In this document: piece after piece, positions 19,925 through 28,248 of the stretch
How the letters are laid out: each line of letters starts with the position of its first letter
Position numbering within the stretch: the first letter of the stretch is position 1
Assembly (NCBI GenBank): GCA_963747965.1
Contig: CAVVGZ010000004.1
Coordinates: 248,001-312,000, forward strand
Length of the DNA: 64,000 bases
Source: CAVVGZ01 sp963747965
GTDB taxonomy: Bacteria > Chloroflexota > Anaerolineae > Anaerolineales > Anaerolineaceae
Direction: 5' to 3'
Program-made: the position numbers and the translations under genes
Notes under the pieces: model-generated
The model's input: only the letters and a program-made list of their open reading frames with translations
Told to the model about the DNA's origin: nothing
Database searches by the model: none

Positions 19925-21931
19925 ATGGGTCCAATCCTTCAAAACTTAATGGATGCACTCCCCTCAATCTTGTGGAGTTCTTTATGGATTCTTGGAGGGA
20001 TCTGGATGGTACAAGCCTCATTTAATATCCGCCGGCATGAACAGGTAATAACCGGGGTCACCATCGGCTTAGCCATTGAAACCTTGCTGGCAAATATGTT
20101 CTCCTGGATAATTCCAGTCCCGCAATCATTCTGGATTTCTGCTGCGGCTGTCTTTATTGCCGGTTTAGGATTAATCCTTAAAAAAAGCGGCTTTCGTTCG
20201 TTATACCAAATTCCCGTATACCCTGGTCAGCTGTTACTGCTCCTTTTTCTTATTTATCTGTTTACCGGCATTGGACGCGGGTTGGCAATATTGGATGATT
20301 ATGCCCATCTTCCCACCCTCTCCTTACTGGCAAGTGGAGAAATTCCACCCCGCTTTGCTCTCGATCCGGATATCACCTATGGGTATCATTATTTTTTGAT
20401 GCTTTTTGCCGCTCAGCTGATGAGACTGGCTGATGTTTTTCCCTGGACCGCACTGGATATTGCCCGGGGGATTTCTTTTGGGCTGGCAATTATCCTGGCA
20501 GGAGTATGGACTCAAAGGTTGACACGCAGTTTATTAGGCGGCATTTATGGCAGTTTAATGCACATGTTCGCCATGGGTACACGCTGGCTGCTGCTGCTTT
20601 TACCTGCTGGAATCCTGGCTGTCATTTCCCGGGAAATTACCATGATTGGCAGTGGAGCCGCCAGCGGACCGGACCTGGTAACGGCACTGCTTGGCTCATG
20701 GGCAATTGAAGGAGCAGGACCAATCCCGTTTCCATTTGCATTTGCAAATGGAAATATAACGCCAGGCGTGATGCGTCATGCCGCAAATGGCATGATCAGT
20801 TCCGCTATCACCCTGGTAATCCTTCTGACATTTAATCGTTGGAAATCCTGGCCTGGTGCAGTGATTTTGGTTTTATTGATCGCCTGCTCCGGTCTGCTGG
20901 GAGAGGTTGGCCTGGTCCTGGAAATAGCAGGCGTGGGAATGCTCATACTTGTTTATATGCTGCAGCATAAAACAATAAATTTACCAAAATCGCTCAAGGT
21001 TTGGTCTCTCATTTTTATAGCCGGTTGGCTTATTGCCCTGGTACAAGGGGGGACTATCACTGATTTAATCAGAGGGATATCCAGGGAGACATTTCTTGGG
21101 GAAGAATTTGTGTCATACCAATCCGTGACATTTACTCCTGTATGGCCTCCCACAATTGTCTCATCCCACCTGGGGATTCTGGAGATGGATAACCCATGGC
21201 ATCTTCTGGCGGCATTCCTGGAAATCGGACCAATTATTCTGGTGCTGCCTCTCACTCTCATCTGGGGACTCAAGGCTTACCGGATTGGGCGTTGGTATGA
21301 AGCAGTGATGATGGCATCGGTTGCCATCAGCCTGGTTTTGTTTTTTGTTCAGTTTTCCGGTTCATCCGGTGTGCGCAATACAACCAGGCTTTATTCCCTG
21401 ATTGGTAAATGCTGGTTTTGGGCACCGCCCCTGGTGTGGATTTGGGCATCCCATCGCTCGAAAGTTACCCGCGGCATCGCCGCGGGTCTCAGCGTGGTTG
21501 TTATGCTGGGGGGGATTGTTCTGCTTGGTGTTCAGCTGCCGGCGATTCAGAAACCGGTTTACACTTATTTTATCGAAGAACTGGATGCCCAGGTTGAAAA
21601 ACAATACTGGGACAAGCTTGAAAAGCAGGCGGTGATCTTCGATCCCACTCCTTATCGTGCCCCGGTTGTATTTGGGAGACCAACCAATTCCTCCATTTCC
21701 TGGCATGTATCCAAGGAAAGCTGGGAATTGCTGTATGATAAACCGGATCCGGTTCAACTTCGCCAATACGGTTTCGACTACGCCTACCTGGATTCCACCT
21801 ATTTTGAAGGCCTTAATCCTGAGTACCAGGAATTGCTGCAGGGACCCTGTGTAATTCCAGTAGAACAAATCACATCAAAAATGGGAGACCAGTATCGCCT
21901 TCTGCTGGATCTGCGATCCTGCGGCGAGTAA
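19925..21931 (+). CDS. Large polytopic membrane protein, possible glycosyltransferase
   Basis: 668 aa; ATG preceded by GGAGCAGGTAA. About 12-14 hydrophobic segments. The first long loop contains LAILDDYAHLPTLSLLASGE then ITYGYHYFLMLFAAQ, an acidic DD motif of the kind found in GT-C enzymes. The C-terminal soluble segment (VIFDPTPYRAPVVFGRPTN, YAYLDSTYFEGL) resembles the last domain of other large membrane glycosyltransferases and of the two paralogues upstream in placement, though not obviously in sequence. It closes the glycan island. Family not recognised by name. Confidence 0.6.
   Translation: MGPILQNLMDALPSILWSSLWILGGIWMVQASFNIRRHEQVITGVTIGLAIETLLANMFSWIIPVPQSFWISAAAVFIAGLGLILKKSGFRSLYQIPVYPGQLLLLLFLIYLFTGIGRGLAILDDYAHLPTLSLLASGEIPPRFALDPDITYGYHYFLMLFAAQLMRLADVFPWTALDIARGISFGLAIILAGVWTQRLTRSLLGGIYGSLMHMFAMGTRWLLLLLPAGILAVISREITMIGSGAASGPDLVTALLGSWAIEGAGPIPFPFAFANGNITPGVMRHAANGMISSAITLVILLTFNRWKSWPGAVILVLLIACSGLLGEVGLVLEIAGVGMLILVYMLQHKTINLPKSLKVWSLIFIAGWLIALVQGGTITDLIRGISRETFLGEEFVSYQSVTFTPVWPPTIVSSHLGILEMDNPWHLLAAFLEIGPIILVLPLTLIWGLKAYRIGRWYEAVMMASVAISLVLFFVQFSGSSGVRNTTRLYSLIGKCWFWAPPLVWIWASHRSKVTRGIAAGLSVVVMLGGIVLLGVQLPAIQKPVYTYFIEELDAQVEKQYWDKLEKQAVIFDPTPYRAPVVFGRPTNSSISWHVSKESWELLYDKPDPVQLRQYGFDYAYLDSTYFEGLNPEYQELLQGPCVIPVEQITSKMGDQYRLLLDLRSCGE
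20729..20754. repeat. Perfect 12-bp inverted repeat inside a coding region
   Basis: Arms TTTCCATTTGCA and TGCAAATGGAAA are separated by only two bases, within the codons for the loop PFPFAFANGNIT of the membrane protein at 19925. It would form a tight DNA cruciform or mRNA hairpin. Confidence 0.7.
21467..21487. repeat. GC-rich 9-bp inverted repeat inside a coding region
   Basis: ACCCGCGGC-ATC-GCCGCGGGT, perfect arms with a 3-base loop, in the C-terminal part of the membrane protein at 19925. It encodes TRGIAAG and is followed by no T-run, so it is not a terminator. Confidence 0.6.
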
Positions 21932-21948
21932 CCGGCGATTCGTACGGA

Positions 21949-23697
21949 ATGATAATGAGCAATCCAATGACCAATCAGGAAATAGCAGAGATATTTGAGA
22001 AGATAGCCAACCTGCTTGAAATCAAAGGAGAAGTCATTTATAAAACGCTGGCTTACCGCAGGGCAGCTGAAAGTATCCGGAATTTAGCCGAAGATATTAA
22101 TAAACTGCACCAGGAGAATAAATTATCCGAAATTCCAGGGGTTGGCAAAGCAATTTCGGAAAAAATAATCGAGATATTGACCTCCGGGAAATTAGAATTT
22201 TTAGAAAAACTTGAGAAGGAAGTCCCGCCCTCACTGATTGAGGTACTCCAGGTACCGGATGTAGGTCCTAAAAAAGCTGCCCTCTTCTGGAGGGAGGCTG
22301 GCATTACCAACTTAACGGAACTGGAAAAAGCTGCCAACACTGGTGAGTTACGCCAGCTGCCCGGTATGGGGGAAAAATCGGAGAAACGTATCCTGGATGG
22401 AATTAAGATGTACCAGCGCCGCAGTGATCGGATGCTTCTCGGGCAAGCCTGGCAGGTTGCAAATACCTGGTTGGATTGGCTTCGTTCTGTACCGGGTGTG
22501 CTCAGAGCTGAAGCCGGCGGCAGCTTGAATCGCTGGAAACCAACCATTGGTGATCTTGATTTCGTGGTTTCCTCCAATAATCCGCTGGAGGTTATGGAGG
22601 CCTTCGTCAAACATAAAGAGGTTAATCGGATTCTCGGTCATGGGGAGAATAAGTCCAGTATCGAACTCCAATCCAGGACCCAAATTCAACTCTGGATTCA
22701 ACCACCGGAAAGATTTGGCAGTCTTTGGCAGTATTCTACCGGATCAAAAGAACACAACGTACATCTCCGGGAACACGCCCAGCGTATCGGGTACTCGCTT
22801 TCAGAACGTGGTATCCAGGACGCCCTGGGGAAGGAGATTCTGTGTGCGGATGAAGCTGATGTCTACCAGACGCTGGGAATGCCCTGGATCCCCCCGGAGC
22901 TCAGGGAAGATCGTGGTGAAATTCAGGCAGCTCTAAACCGCTGTCTTCCAACCCTTTTAGATCCGAAAGGGCTGATCTCAGACCTGCACATGCACTCCAC
23001 CTGGAGTGATGGCAGATCAAGCATTGAAGAAATGGCATTAGCAGCCAAACAGAAAGGACTGCACCTGATCTGCATTTGCGACCACTCCGCAAGCCTGGGA
23101 ATTGCCCGTGGATTAAATAAGGAACGGCTTGCAGAGCAGCGTTTAGAAATTGACCGGGTTCAGCAAAATGTTGGAAAATCACTGCAAATTCTCCAGGGAG
23201 TAGAGTTGGAAATTCTTGCAGACGGGAAACTTGATTTTCCGGATGAGCTGTTACAGGATCTTGATCTGGTTGTTGCCTCCCTGCACACCAGCTTGCGCCA
23301 ACCACGGGAAACGATTACCGGGCGGCTATTAATGGCAATTCGAAATCCACATGTTGATATCATTGGACATCCAAGTGGAAGACTTCTTCCAAACCGGGAG
23401 GGAGCTGATTTGGATTGGGATATCATTCTGCAGGCAGCAGCAGATCATGGGGTTGCTCTGGAAATCAATTCTGATCCCAGCCGGTTGGACCTGGATGAAA
23501 TTCACGCCCGGAGAGCCGCAGAAATGGGCATTTTGATGTGCATTAACAGCGATGCACACTCATTTGATGCCCTGCCAATTACCCGATTTGGTATATCCGT
23601 TGCACGGCGGGCCTGGGTAAACCCGGAATTAGTAATAAATACCTGGCCAAATGAAAAAATCCTGGAATGGTTGGGGAACCGGCAAGTAATGGCTTGA
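21949..23697 (+). CDS. polX: Family X DNA polymerase with PHP domain (PolX-like), altered catalytic residue
   Basis: 582 aa, typical bacterial PolX layout: helix-hairpin-helix 8-kDa region (about 1-150; IPGVGKAISEKI, VPDVGPKKAALFW, LPGMGEKSEKRI), palm/fingers (150-320), then a PHP metallo-hydrolase domain (about 340-575). The PHP part shows DLHMHSTWSDG, CDHS, HTSLRQPRE, IGHPSG and CINSDAHS, so its metal ligands look intact (3'-5' exonuclease or AP-lyase-type repair role). In the palm the first two aspartates are present (GDLD). The third, normally in a V-D-L/F-R strand before the conserved FGxxLQYxTGSK-HN block, appears as IQLWIQ, with glutamine where aspartate is expected. Polymerisation may therefore be weak or lost. 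Alternative starts at 21955 and 21967 are possible. Confidence 0.88.
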   Translation: MIMSNPMTNQEIAEIFEKIANLLEIKGEVIYKTLAYRRAAESIRNLAEDINKLHQENKLSEIPGVGKAISEKIIEILTSGKLEFLEKLEKEVPPSLIEVLQVPDVGPKKAALFWREAGITNLTELEKAANTGELRQLPGMGEKSEKRILDGIKMYQRRSDRMLLGQAWQVANTWLDWLRSVPGVLRAEAGGSLNRWKPTIGDLDFVVSSNNPLEVMEAFVKHKEVNRILGHGENKSSIELQSRTQIQLWIQPPERFGSLWQYSTGSKEHNVHLREHAQRIGYSLSERGIQDALGKEILCADEADVYQTLGMPWIPPELREDRGEIQAALNRCLPTLLDPKGLISDLHMHSTWSDGRSSIEEMALAAKQKGLHLICICDHSASLGIARGLNKERLAEQRLEIDRVQQNVGKSLQILQGVELEILADGKLDFPDELLQDLDLVVASLHTSLRQPRETITGRLLMAIRNPHVDIIGHPSGRLLPNREGADLDWDIILQAAADHGVALEINSDPSRLDLDEIHARRAAEMGILMCINSDAHSFDALPITRFGISVARRAWVNPELVINTWPNEKILEWLGNRQVMA

Positions 23698-23778
23698 TCT
23701 ATTCATTTCAAATCCTGAAGTTATTTCGCATTGGCTGATACTGCGGAGTTTCAAATTAACCTATCAATAGAAGCCGTA

Positions 23779-23787
23779 TGGTATAAT
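23779..23787 (+). promoter_or_regulatory. Extended -10 promoter of the glycogen phosphorylase gene
   Basis: TATGGTATAAT gives TG-G-TATAAT with the -10 at 23782-23787, about 88 bases before the ATG. A TTAACC box at 23756-23761 is a weak -35 at 20-base spacing. The same extended -10 string appears at 11359. Confidence 0.5.
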
Positions 23788-23874
23788 GATAGATTGCATA
23801 TTTTCCAGTCTGGGAAAGACTGACAAATTTCCAGATCTGCACTTGTAAAAATATCAAGATAAAGGTACTTATAT

Positions 23875-26049
23875 ATGAGCCAGATAAATCGTGAAATTCC
23901 GAATAATTTTAACCTTCCCCGGCGGATTAGCAGGTTGGGGCAGCTGGCATATAACCTGTGGTGGGTTTGGAATTCGGAAGCACAAATACTTTTTCCCTTA
24001 ATCGATAAAACTTTATGGGACACTCTCTACCATAATCCAGTCGCATTTCTTCACCAGGCAAGCCGGCCAAGCCTCAATGCTGTTATTCAAAATTCATATT
24101 ACCTGGATATCTATGACCGGGTAATGAAATGCTTTGATGAACTACCCCAGACGGATGGAACCTGGTACAACCGGACTTATCCACATATGAAGGACAAACT
24201 GGTTGCATATTTCTCATTTGAATTCGGACTGCACGAATCCTTGCAGGTTTACGCCGGCGGCCTGGGTGTCTTATCGGGGGACCACCTCAAAGAAGCCAGT
24301 GACCTGGGCATCCCAATGGTTGGAATTGGATTCATCTATAACATGGGCTACTTCTCGCAGGCGATTACTGAAGACGGTTGGCAGGAAACCCGCAATGTGC
24401 ACCTGAATTTTTCTGATATGCCCTTAATTTCTTTAACCGATGAAAACAACAATCCCCTGGTTATTTCCATTGTACTGGCGGGACGCACTGTGAGTGCACG
24501 CATCTGGGAAGTACGCGTTGGACGCATCCCACTCTATCTATTGGATACAAACGTTGACCAGAATTCGGAAACGGACCGGAATCTGACAGCCCAGTTATAT
24601 AGTAATGACCCGGAAATTAGAATCTCCCAGGAAATCCTGCTTGGCATCGGCGGGGTGCGTGCATTGAGAAAACTTGGTTACTCGCCCGATGTTTGGCATA
24701 TGAATGAAGGGCATTCAGCCTTCCTGATTCTGGAAAGAATACAGGAGTATATGCGCCAGGGGTTAAGTTATGATGAGGCAAGTAAGATTGTCAAAGCTAC
24801 CGATATTTTTACAACCCATACTCCAGTTCCTGCTGGTAATGACCAGTTCCCAATCTGGCTGGTTGATAAGTATTTTTCCGCCTACTGGGAAGCAATAAAA
24901 TTATCCCGGGATGAGTTCGTCTCCCTTGCCAAACACGCCCAGCCCTGGGGAGAGACATTCTCCATGCCTGTCCTGGCATTAAAACTATCCGATCAGCGCA
25001 ATGCAGTTTCTGAACTGCACGGGCAGGTCTCCCGGAAGATGTGGCAGTCCCTCTGGCCAGACAAAAAAATCGAGGATGTCCCTATTACTCATATCACCAA
25101 TGGTATTCACACCGGGAGTTGGATATCCCGTGAACTCCTCATCCTCTTTGAAAAATACCTTGGCAGCGATTGGATGGAGAATCTGGATGATCTGGATATG
25201 TGGGCAAAGATAGATTTGATACCGGATGCCGAGCTCTGGAATGTCCGCAGATATCTAAAAAGAAAATTAGTCAGCTTTGCTACTGAACGGATCCGAAAGC
25301 AATGGTTTTCCGGATCAATACATGCAGTACAGACCATTGCGGGTGGGGTTATGTTGAATTCTCAACCGCTGACAATCGGCTTTGCCCGGCGCTTTGCTAC
25401 CTATAAACGCAGTTCACTCATCCTGCGCGATTATGAGCGGTTAATGAATATAATCAACAACCCGGAACGACCCGTCCAGTTAATATATGCAGGAAAGGCA
25501 CATCCTGCCGACGAACCGGGGAAACTGCTTATCCAGGAAGTCTATCGTACCGCTAAAGACTCAAAAATCGCTGGCAGATTGGTATTTATTGAAGATTATG
25601 ACATGAATGTTGCCCGCCACCTGGTCCAGGGAGTGGATGTATGGTTGAATACTCCCCGCATCCCCAATGAAGCCTCCGGCACATCCGGCATGAAAGCAGC
25701 TTTAAACGGATCGATTAATTGCTCCATCCTGGATGGTTGGTGGCATGAGGCCTACAACGGTCGCAATGGGTGGGCTATTGGCAAAGGAAACATCATTGAG
25801 GATTCCAACCAGGCTGACATTGAGGAAAGCACCAGTTTATATAACCTCCTGGAAAATGAAATCATCCCCCTGTATTATGGAAACAGGAATGATGAGGGTA
25901 TTCCAGTAGAATGGATCTCCAGGATTAAGGAATCCATTCGCACCCTTGCACCTCAGTTCAGCATGCGCAGGATGGTAAAAGAGTATATGACCCAGCTTTA
26001 TACACCAGCCCTGGAATACACCTGCCAACCTGAAAAACCAGAAATGTAA
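23875..26049 (+). CDS. glgP: Alpha-glucan (glycogen/maltodextrin) phosphorylase, short form
   Basis: 724 aa, the size of the short thermophile-type alpha-glucan phosphorylases (about 700-860 aa) rather than the 800+ aa GlgP/MalP form. It begins with the DUF3417-like N-terminal region (RRISRLGQLAYNLWWVWN), then FSFEFGLHESLQVYAGGLGVLSG-type substrate region, WHMNEGHSAFLIL, THTPVPAGND, FARRFATYKR and NTPRIPNEASGTSGMKAALN, where the lysine is the expected pyridoxal-phosphate attachment site. It releases glucose 1-phosphate from storage glucan. RBS AAAGGT precedes the ATG. The gene has its own promoter and is followed after 18 bases by a membrane protein. Confidence 0.92.
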   Translation: MSQINREIPNNFNLPRRISRLGQLAYNLWWVWNSEAQILFPLIDKTLWDTLYHNPVAFLHQASRPSLNAVIQNSYYLDIYDRVMKCFDELPQTDGTWYNRTYPHMKDKLVAYFSFEFGLHESLQVYAGGLGVLSGDHLKEASDLGIPMVGIGFIYNMGYFSQAITEDGWQETRNVHLNFSDMPLISLTDENNNPLVISIVLAGRTVSARIWEVRVGRIPLYLLDTNVDQNSETDRNLTAQLYSNDPEIRISQEILLGIGGVRALRKLGYSPDVWHMNEGHSAFLILERIQEYMRQGLSYDEASKIVKATDIFTTHTPVPAGNDQFPIWLVDKYFSAYWEAIKLSRDEFVSLAKHAQPWGETFSMPVLALKLSDQRNAVSELHGQVSRKMWQSLWPDKKIEDVPITHITNGIHTGSWISRELLILFEKYLGSDWMENLDDLDMWAKIDLIPDAELWNVRRYLKRKLVSFATERIRKQWFSGSIHAVQTIAGGVMLNSQPLTIGFARRFATYKRSSLILRDYERLMNIINNPERPVQLIYAGKAHPADEPGKLLIQEVYRTAKDSKIAGRLVFIEDYDMNVARHLVQGVDVWLNTPRIPNEASGTSGMKAALNGSINCSILDGWWHEAYNGRNGWAIGKGNIIEDSNQADIEESTSLYNLLENEIIPLYYGNRNDEGIPVEWISRIKESIRTLAPQFSMRRMVKEYMTQLYTPALEYTCQPEKPEM

Positions 26050-26067
26050 TCTGCCAGAAGGATAACC

Positions 26068-26592
26068 ATGGAATTCATCTTTACACCCGAAGTTATCATG
26101 ATTGCCCTGGGTGTTTTTATCATGCGCATCATCAACATGGCCCTGGATACCGTGCGTATGCTTGTAAATGTGCGCGGCAAAAAAACGTTGTCATGGATTC
26201 TTGGCTTCCTGCAATCGATTGTATATATCCTTGCACTTGCGCCAGTCCTTACCGATTTAAACAACTTCTTGATTGTTTTTGGTTATGCTGCAGGGTTTGG
26301 TACAGGCAATGTACTGGGTATGTATTTTGAGGAGCGGTTGGCAATTGGACATCTAAAAATCACCGTAATTTCGTCCACCCGCGGCACCGCCATCGTTGAT
26401 GAATTACGGAAAAACGAGTTTGCAGTTACAGAAACCCCCGGACGTGGCAAAGATGGTACGGTATCCATTATAAGCACAAGTGTATACCGCAAAAACCTCG
26501 GCAAGGTTGAAAAAATTATCCTGGATATTGACCAAAACGCATTTATAACTGCAGAGAATGTACAGCCAATCCATCGCGGATTCTGGCGGTAA
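26068..26592 (+). CDS. DUF2179/DUF5698 membrane protein (UPF0316 family)
   Basis: 174 aa, ATG preceded by AGAAGGA. Three membrane helices in the first ~90 residues include RIINMALDTVRML and LGFLQSIVYILA, the conserved UPF0316 signature. A small cytoplasmic domain (about 100-170; STRGTAIVDELRKNEFAVT, GRGKDGTVSIISTSVYRKN) is the DUF2179 fold, a ferredoxin-like, possibly ligand-binding unit also found in YitT-type proteins. Function in the family is not known. It directly follows glgP with no terminator in between. Confidence 0.82.
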   Translation: MEFIFTPEVIMIALGVFIMRIINMALDTVRMLVNVRGKKTLSWILGFLQSIVYILALAPVLTDLNNFLIVFGYAAGFGTGNVLGMYFEERLAIGHLKITVISSTRGTAIVDELRKNEFAVTETPGRGKDGTVSIISTSVYRKNLGKVEKIILDIDQNAFITAENVQPIHRGFWR

Positions 26593-26623
26593 GCTAACTA
26601 CCAATCCGGCGAGAAAATGGATG

Positions 26624-27973
26624 CTATTTATCCTGTCGTTCCACCCCTCGAACGATTAATTGCAGCCCGTGAACCCGGACAACTTCAATCCGGGCCCCCC
26701 GCCCGAGATGACGTTCCTTCCCAGAAAGCTCCGCGCTCCACAATTCTCCGGCAACCTGGACCTGCCCGGATGGATCCAAATCAACAGTCACAATCCCTGT
26801 CTTTCCAGGCAGTGATTCTTTTCCGATCCGGATTGGGGAACGTTGTGCTTTAATGGCAAATGAGACTATACCCAAAAAACTGAGCGCAATGAAAATCCCC
26901 GTACCAATTACCAGGGGCACCGATACCGTAGGGAAACCCGGAATCCGCAGCGAATTAAACAGGATTAATGCACCAGTGATGAAAGAAACAGCCCCGGCTA
27001 TCGTCAATCCACCCAGAGTGGGCGTTTTAATTTCCAGCACAAACAACACAAATGCCAGGATCATAAAAAGGATACCAAACCAGTTTACTGGGAGTATACC
27101 CAGCCCGTAGACCGCCAGTAATAAAGAGGATACTCCAATAAAACCGGGAACCCAGGCACCCGGATTGGATAATTCTATAAGGATTGCCTGGATACCTACT
27201 GCCAGGAATAAAAAGATCAGATTCGGATTTACCAGGGTTTTTAATATCTGCTCAGTCAAGGTATATGGGACTTCATCAATCTCAGCCGAGGTGGTTTCCA
27301 ATACAAGGTCGGTATTGCCCACCCTAACGATTTTTCCATCCAGTTGATTAAGCAAATCAGGGATGTCATCAGCCTTTATGTCAATTAATCCTGCATTGAT
27401 GGCTTCATCAACGGTAACCGCTTTTGCTGAATCGATTGTCTCCTCGGCCAGGCGGATGGCATCTAAACTGCGGTTGGCTGCCAACGCCCGAACGTTAGCC
27501 TTCAGCATTTCTTTTGTCTTGCTTTCCATAGTCTTGCCAATATCTTCACCCTGTGAGCCGACCGGACTGGCTGCACCTATCGTTGTTTCAGGAGCCATGG
27601 CAGACATATGCCCTGCCAGGGTAATCACGGTGCCTGCGCTGGCAGCCATTGCGTTGCGCGGTGCTACATAAACAACAACCGGCACCGGGCTGTTGCGAAT
27701 ACTGCTGACAACCTTATTCATCAGATCGACACTGCCACCAGGTGTATTTAATTCCAGGACTATAGCGGCTGCATTGCGGTCCCTGGCGGTTTCTATCCCT
27801 CTTTCAATATATTCATAGAGAACCGGAGTGACCGGACCTTCATATTTTAGTAAGATTACCAAAGGGATTTCTGCCTCCGATTGGCTTTGAACAGGATTAA
27901 CGGCTGTGATAAGGAACAAGCACGCACACAGCAGGATAATCAGGTTGAAAATTCGTTTTATTCCAATAATCAT
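26624..27973 (-). CDS. nfeD: NfeD-family membrane serine protease (ClpP-class, NfeD1b type)
   Basis: 449 aa. An N-terminal signal helix (residues 8-28) is followed by a ClpP/crotonase-like serine protease domain (about 38-230): VVLLELNTPGGS-type oxyanion loop (VLELNTPGGSVDLMNKV) and the nucleophile serine in AMAASAGTVITLAGH, with a candidate general-base lysine in the helix after IGKTMESKTK. Four membrane helices (about 240-380) lead to a C-terminal OB-fold (LPGKTGIVTVDLDPSGQVQV, the NfeD domain). The full-length form usually partners a slipin/stomatin, but none is seen here; the gene is convergent with the DUF2179 gene. It probably acts in membrane quality control at the cell envelope. Confidence 0.9.
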   Translation of the reverse strand: MIIGIKRIFNLIILLCACLFLITAVNPVQSQSEAEIPLVILLKYEGPVTPVLYEYIERGIETARDRNAAAIVLELNTPGGSVDLMNKVVSSIRNSPVPVVVYVAPRNAMAASAGTVITLAGHMSAMAPETTIGAASPVGSQGEDIGKTMESKTKEMLKANVRALAANRSLDAIRLAEETIDSAKAVTVDEAINAGLIDIKADDIPDLLNQLDGKIVRVGNTDLVLETTSAEIDEVPYTLTEQILKTLVNPNLIFLFLAVGIQAILIELSNPGAWVPGFIGVSSLLLAVYGLGILPVNWFGILFMILAFVLFVLEIKTPTLGGLTIAGAVSFITGALILFNSLRIPGFPTVSVPLVIGTGIFIALSFLGIVSFAIKAQRSPIRIGKESLPGKTGIVTVDLDPSGQVQVAGELWSAELSGKERHLGRGARIEVVRVHGLQLIVRGVERQDK

Positions 27974-28167
27974 TATGATTTTTCCTTCACCATAATTTTA
28001 TTATAAAGATTATCTGTCAAACATTTAACATCACGGATTACCTTGCGCAACCATCTTTACCAAAAATTTTAAGAATCGGTTTTCCTTGTATTAATGAAAC
28101 TGGCATCATGCTTGCATGATACCCGGTTAAATCTATCGGAACTATAATTTAATAGGATTTCCGATGA

Positions 28168-28188
28168 TTTATCGTTGTTAACGATAAA
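28168..28188. promoter_or_regulatory. Inverted repeat upstream of the NBR1-Ig protein, candidate operator
   Basis: TTTATCGTT-GTT-AACGATAAA, perfect 9-bp arms, 61 bases before the ATG at 28249 and about 20 bases downstream of a TATAAT at 28143-28148. It could be a repressor site or an mRNA 5' hairpin. The rest of the 275-base divergent gap shows nothing else I recognise. Confidence 0.45.
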
Positions 28189-28248
28189 GGAACTTTCCTG
28201 GTAAACCCGGCGTCTATAGCATGAAGTTCAACCGGATGGGAGTAAATT

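Noticed and set aside
21362..21868. A 168-codon minus-strand frame in the membrane protein at 19925
   Set aside because: Antisense shadow rich in Gln, Asn and Pro, without start signals.
22053..22610. A 185-codon open frame on the minus strand inside polX
   Set aside because: It is antisense to a well-supported gene and has serine/isoleucine-rich composition typical of a shadow frame; no RBS or motif.
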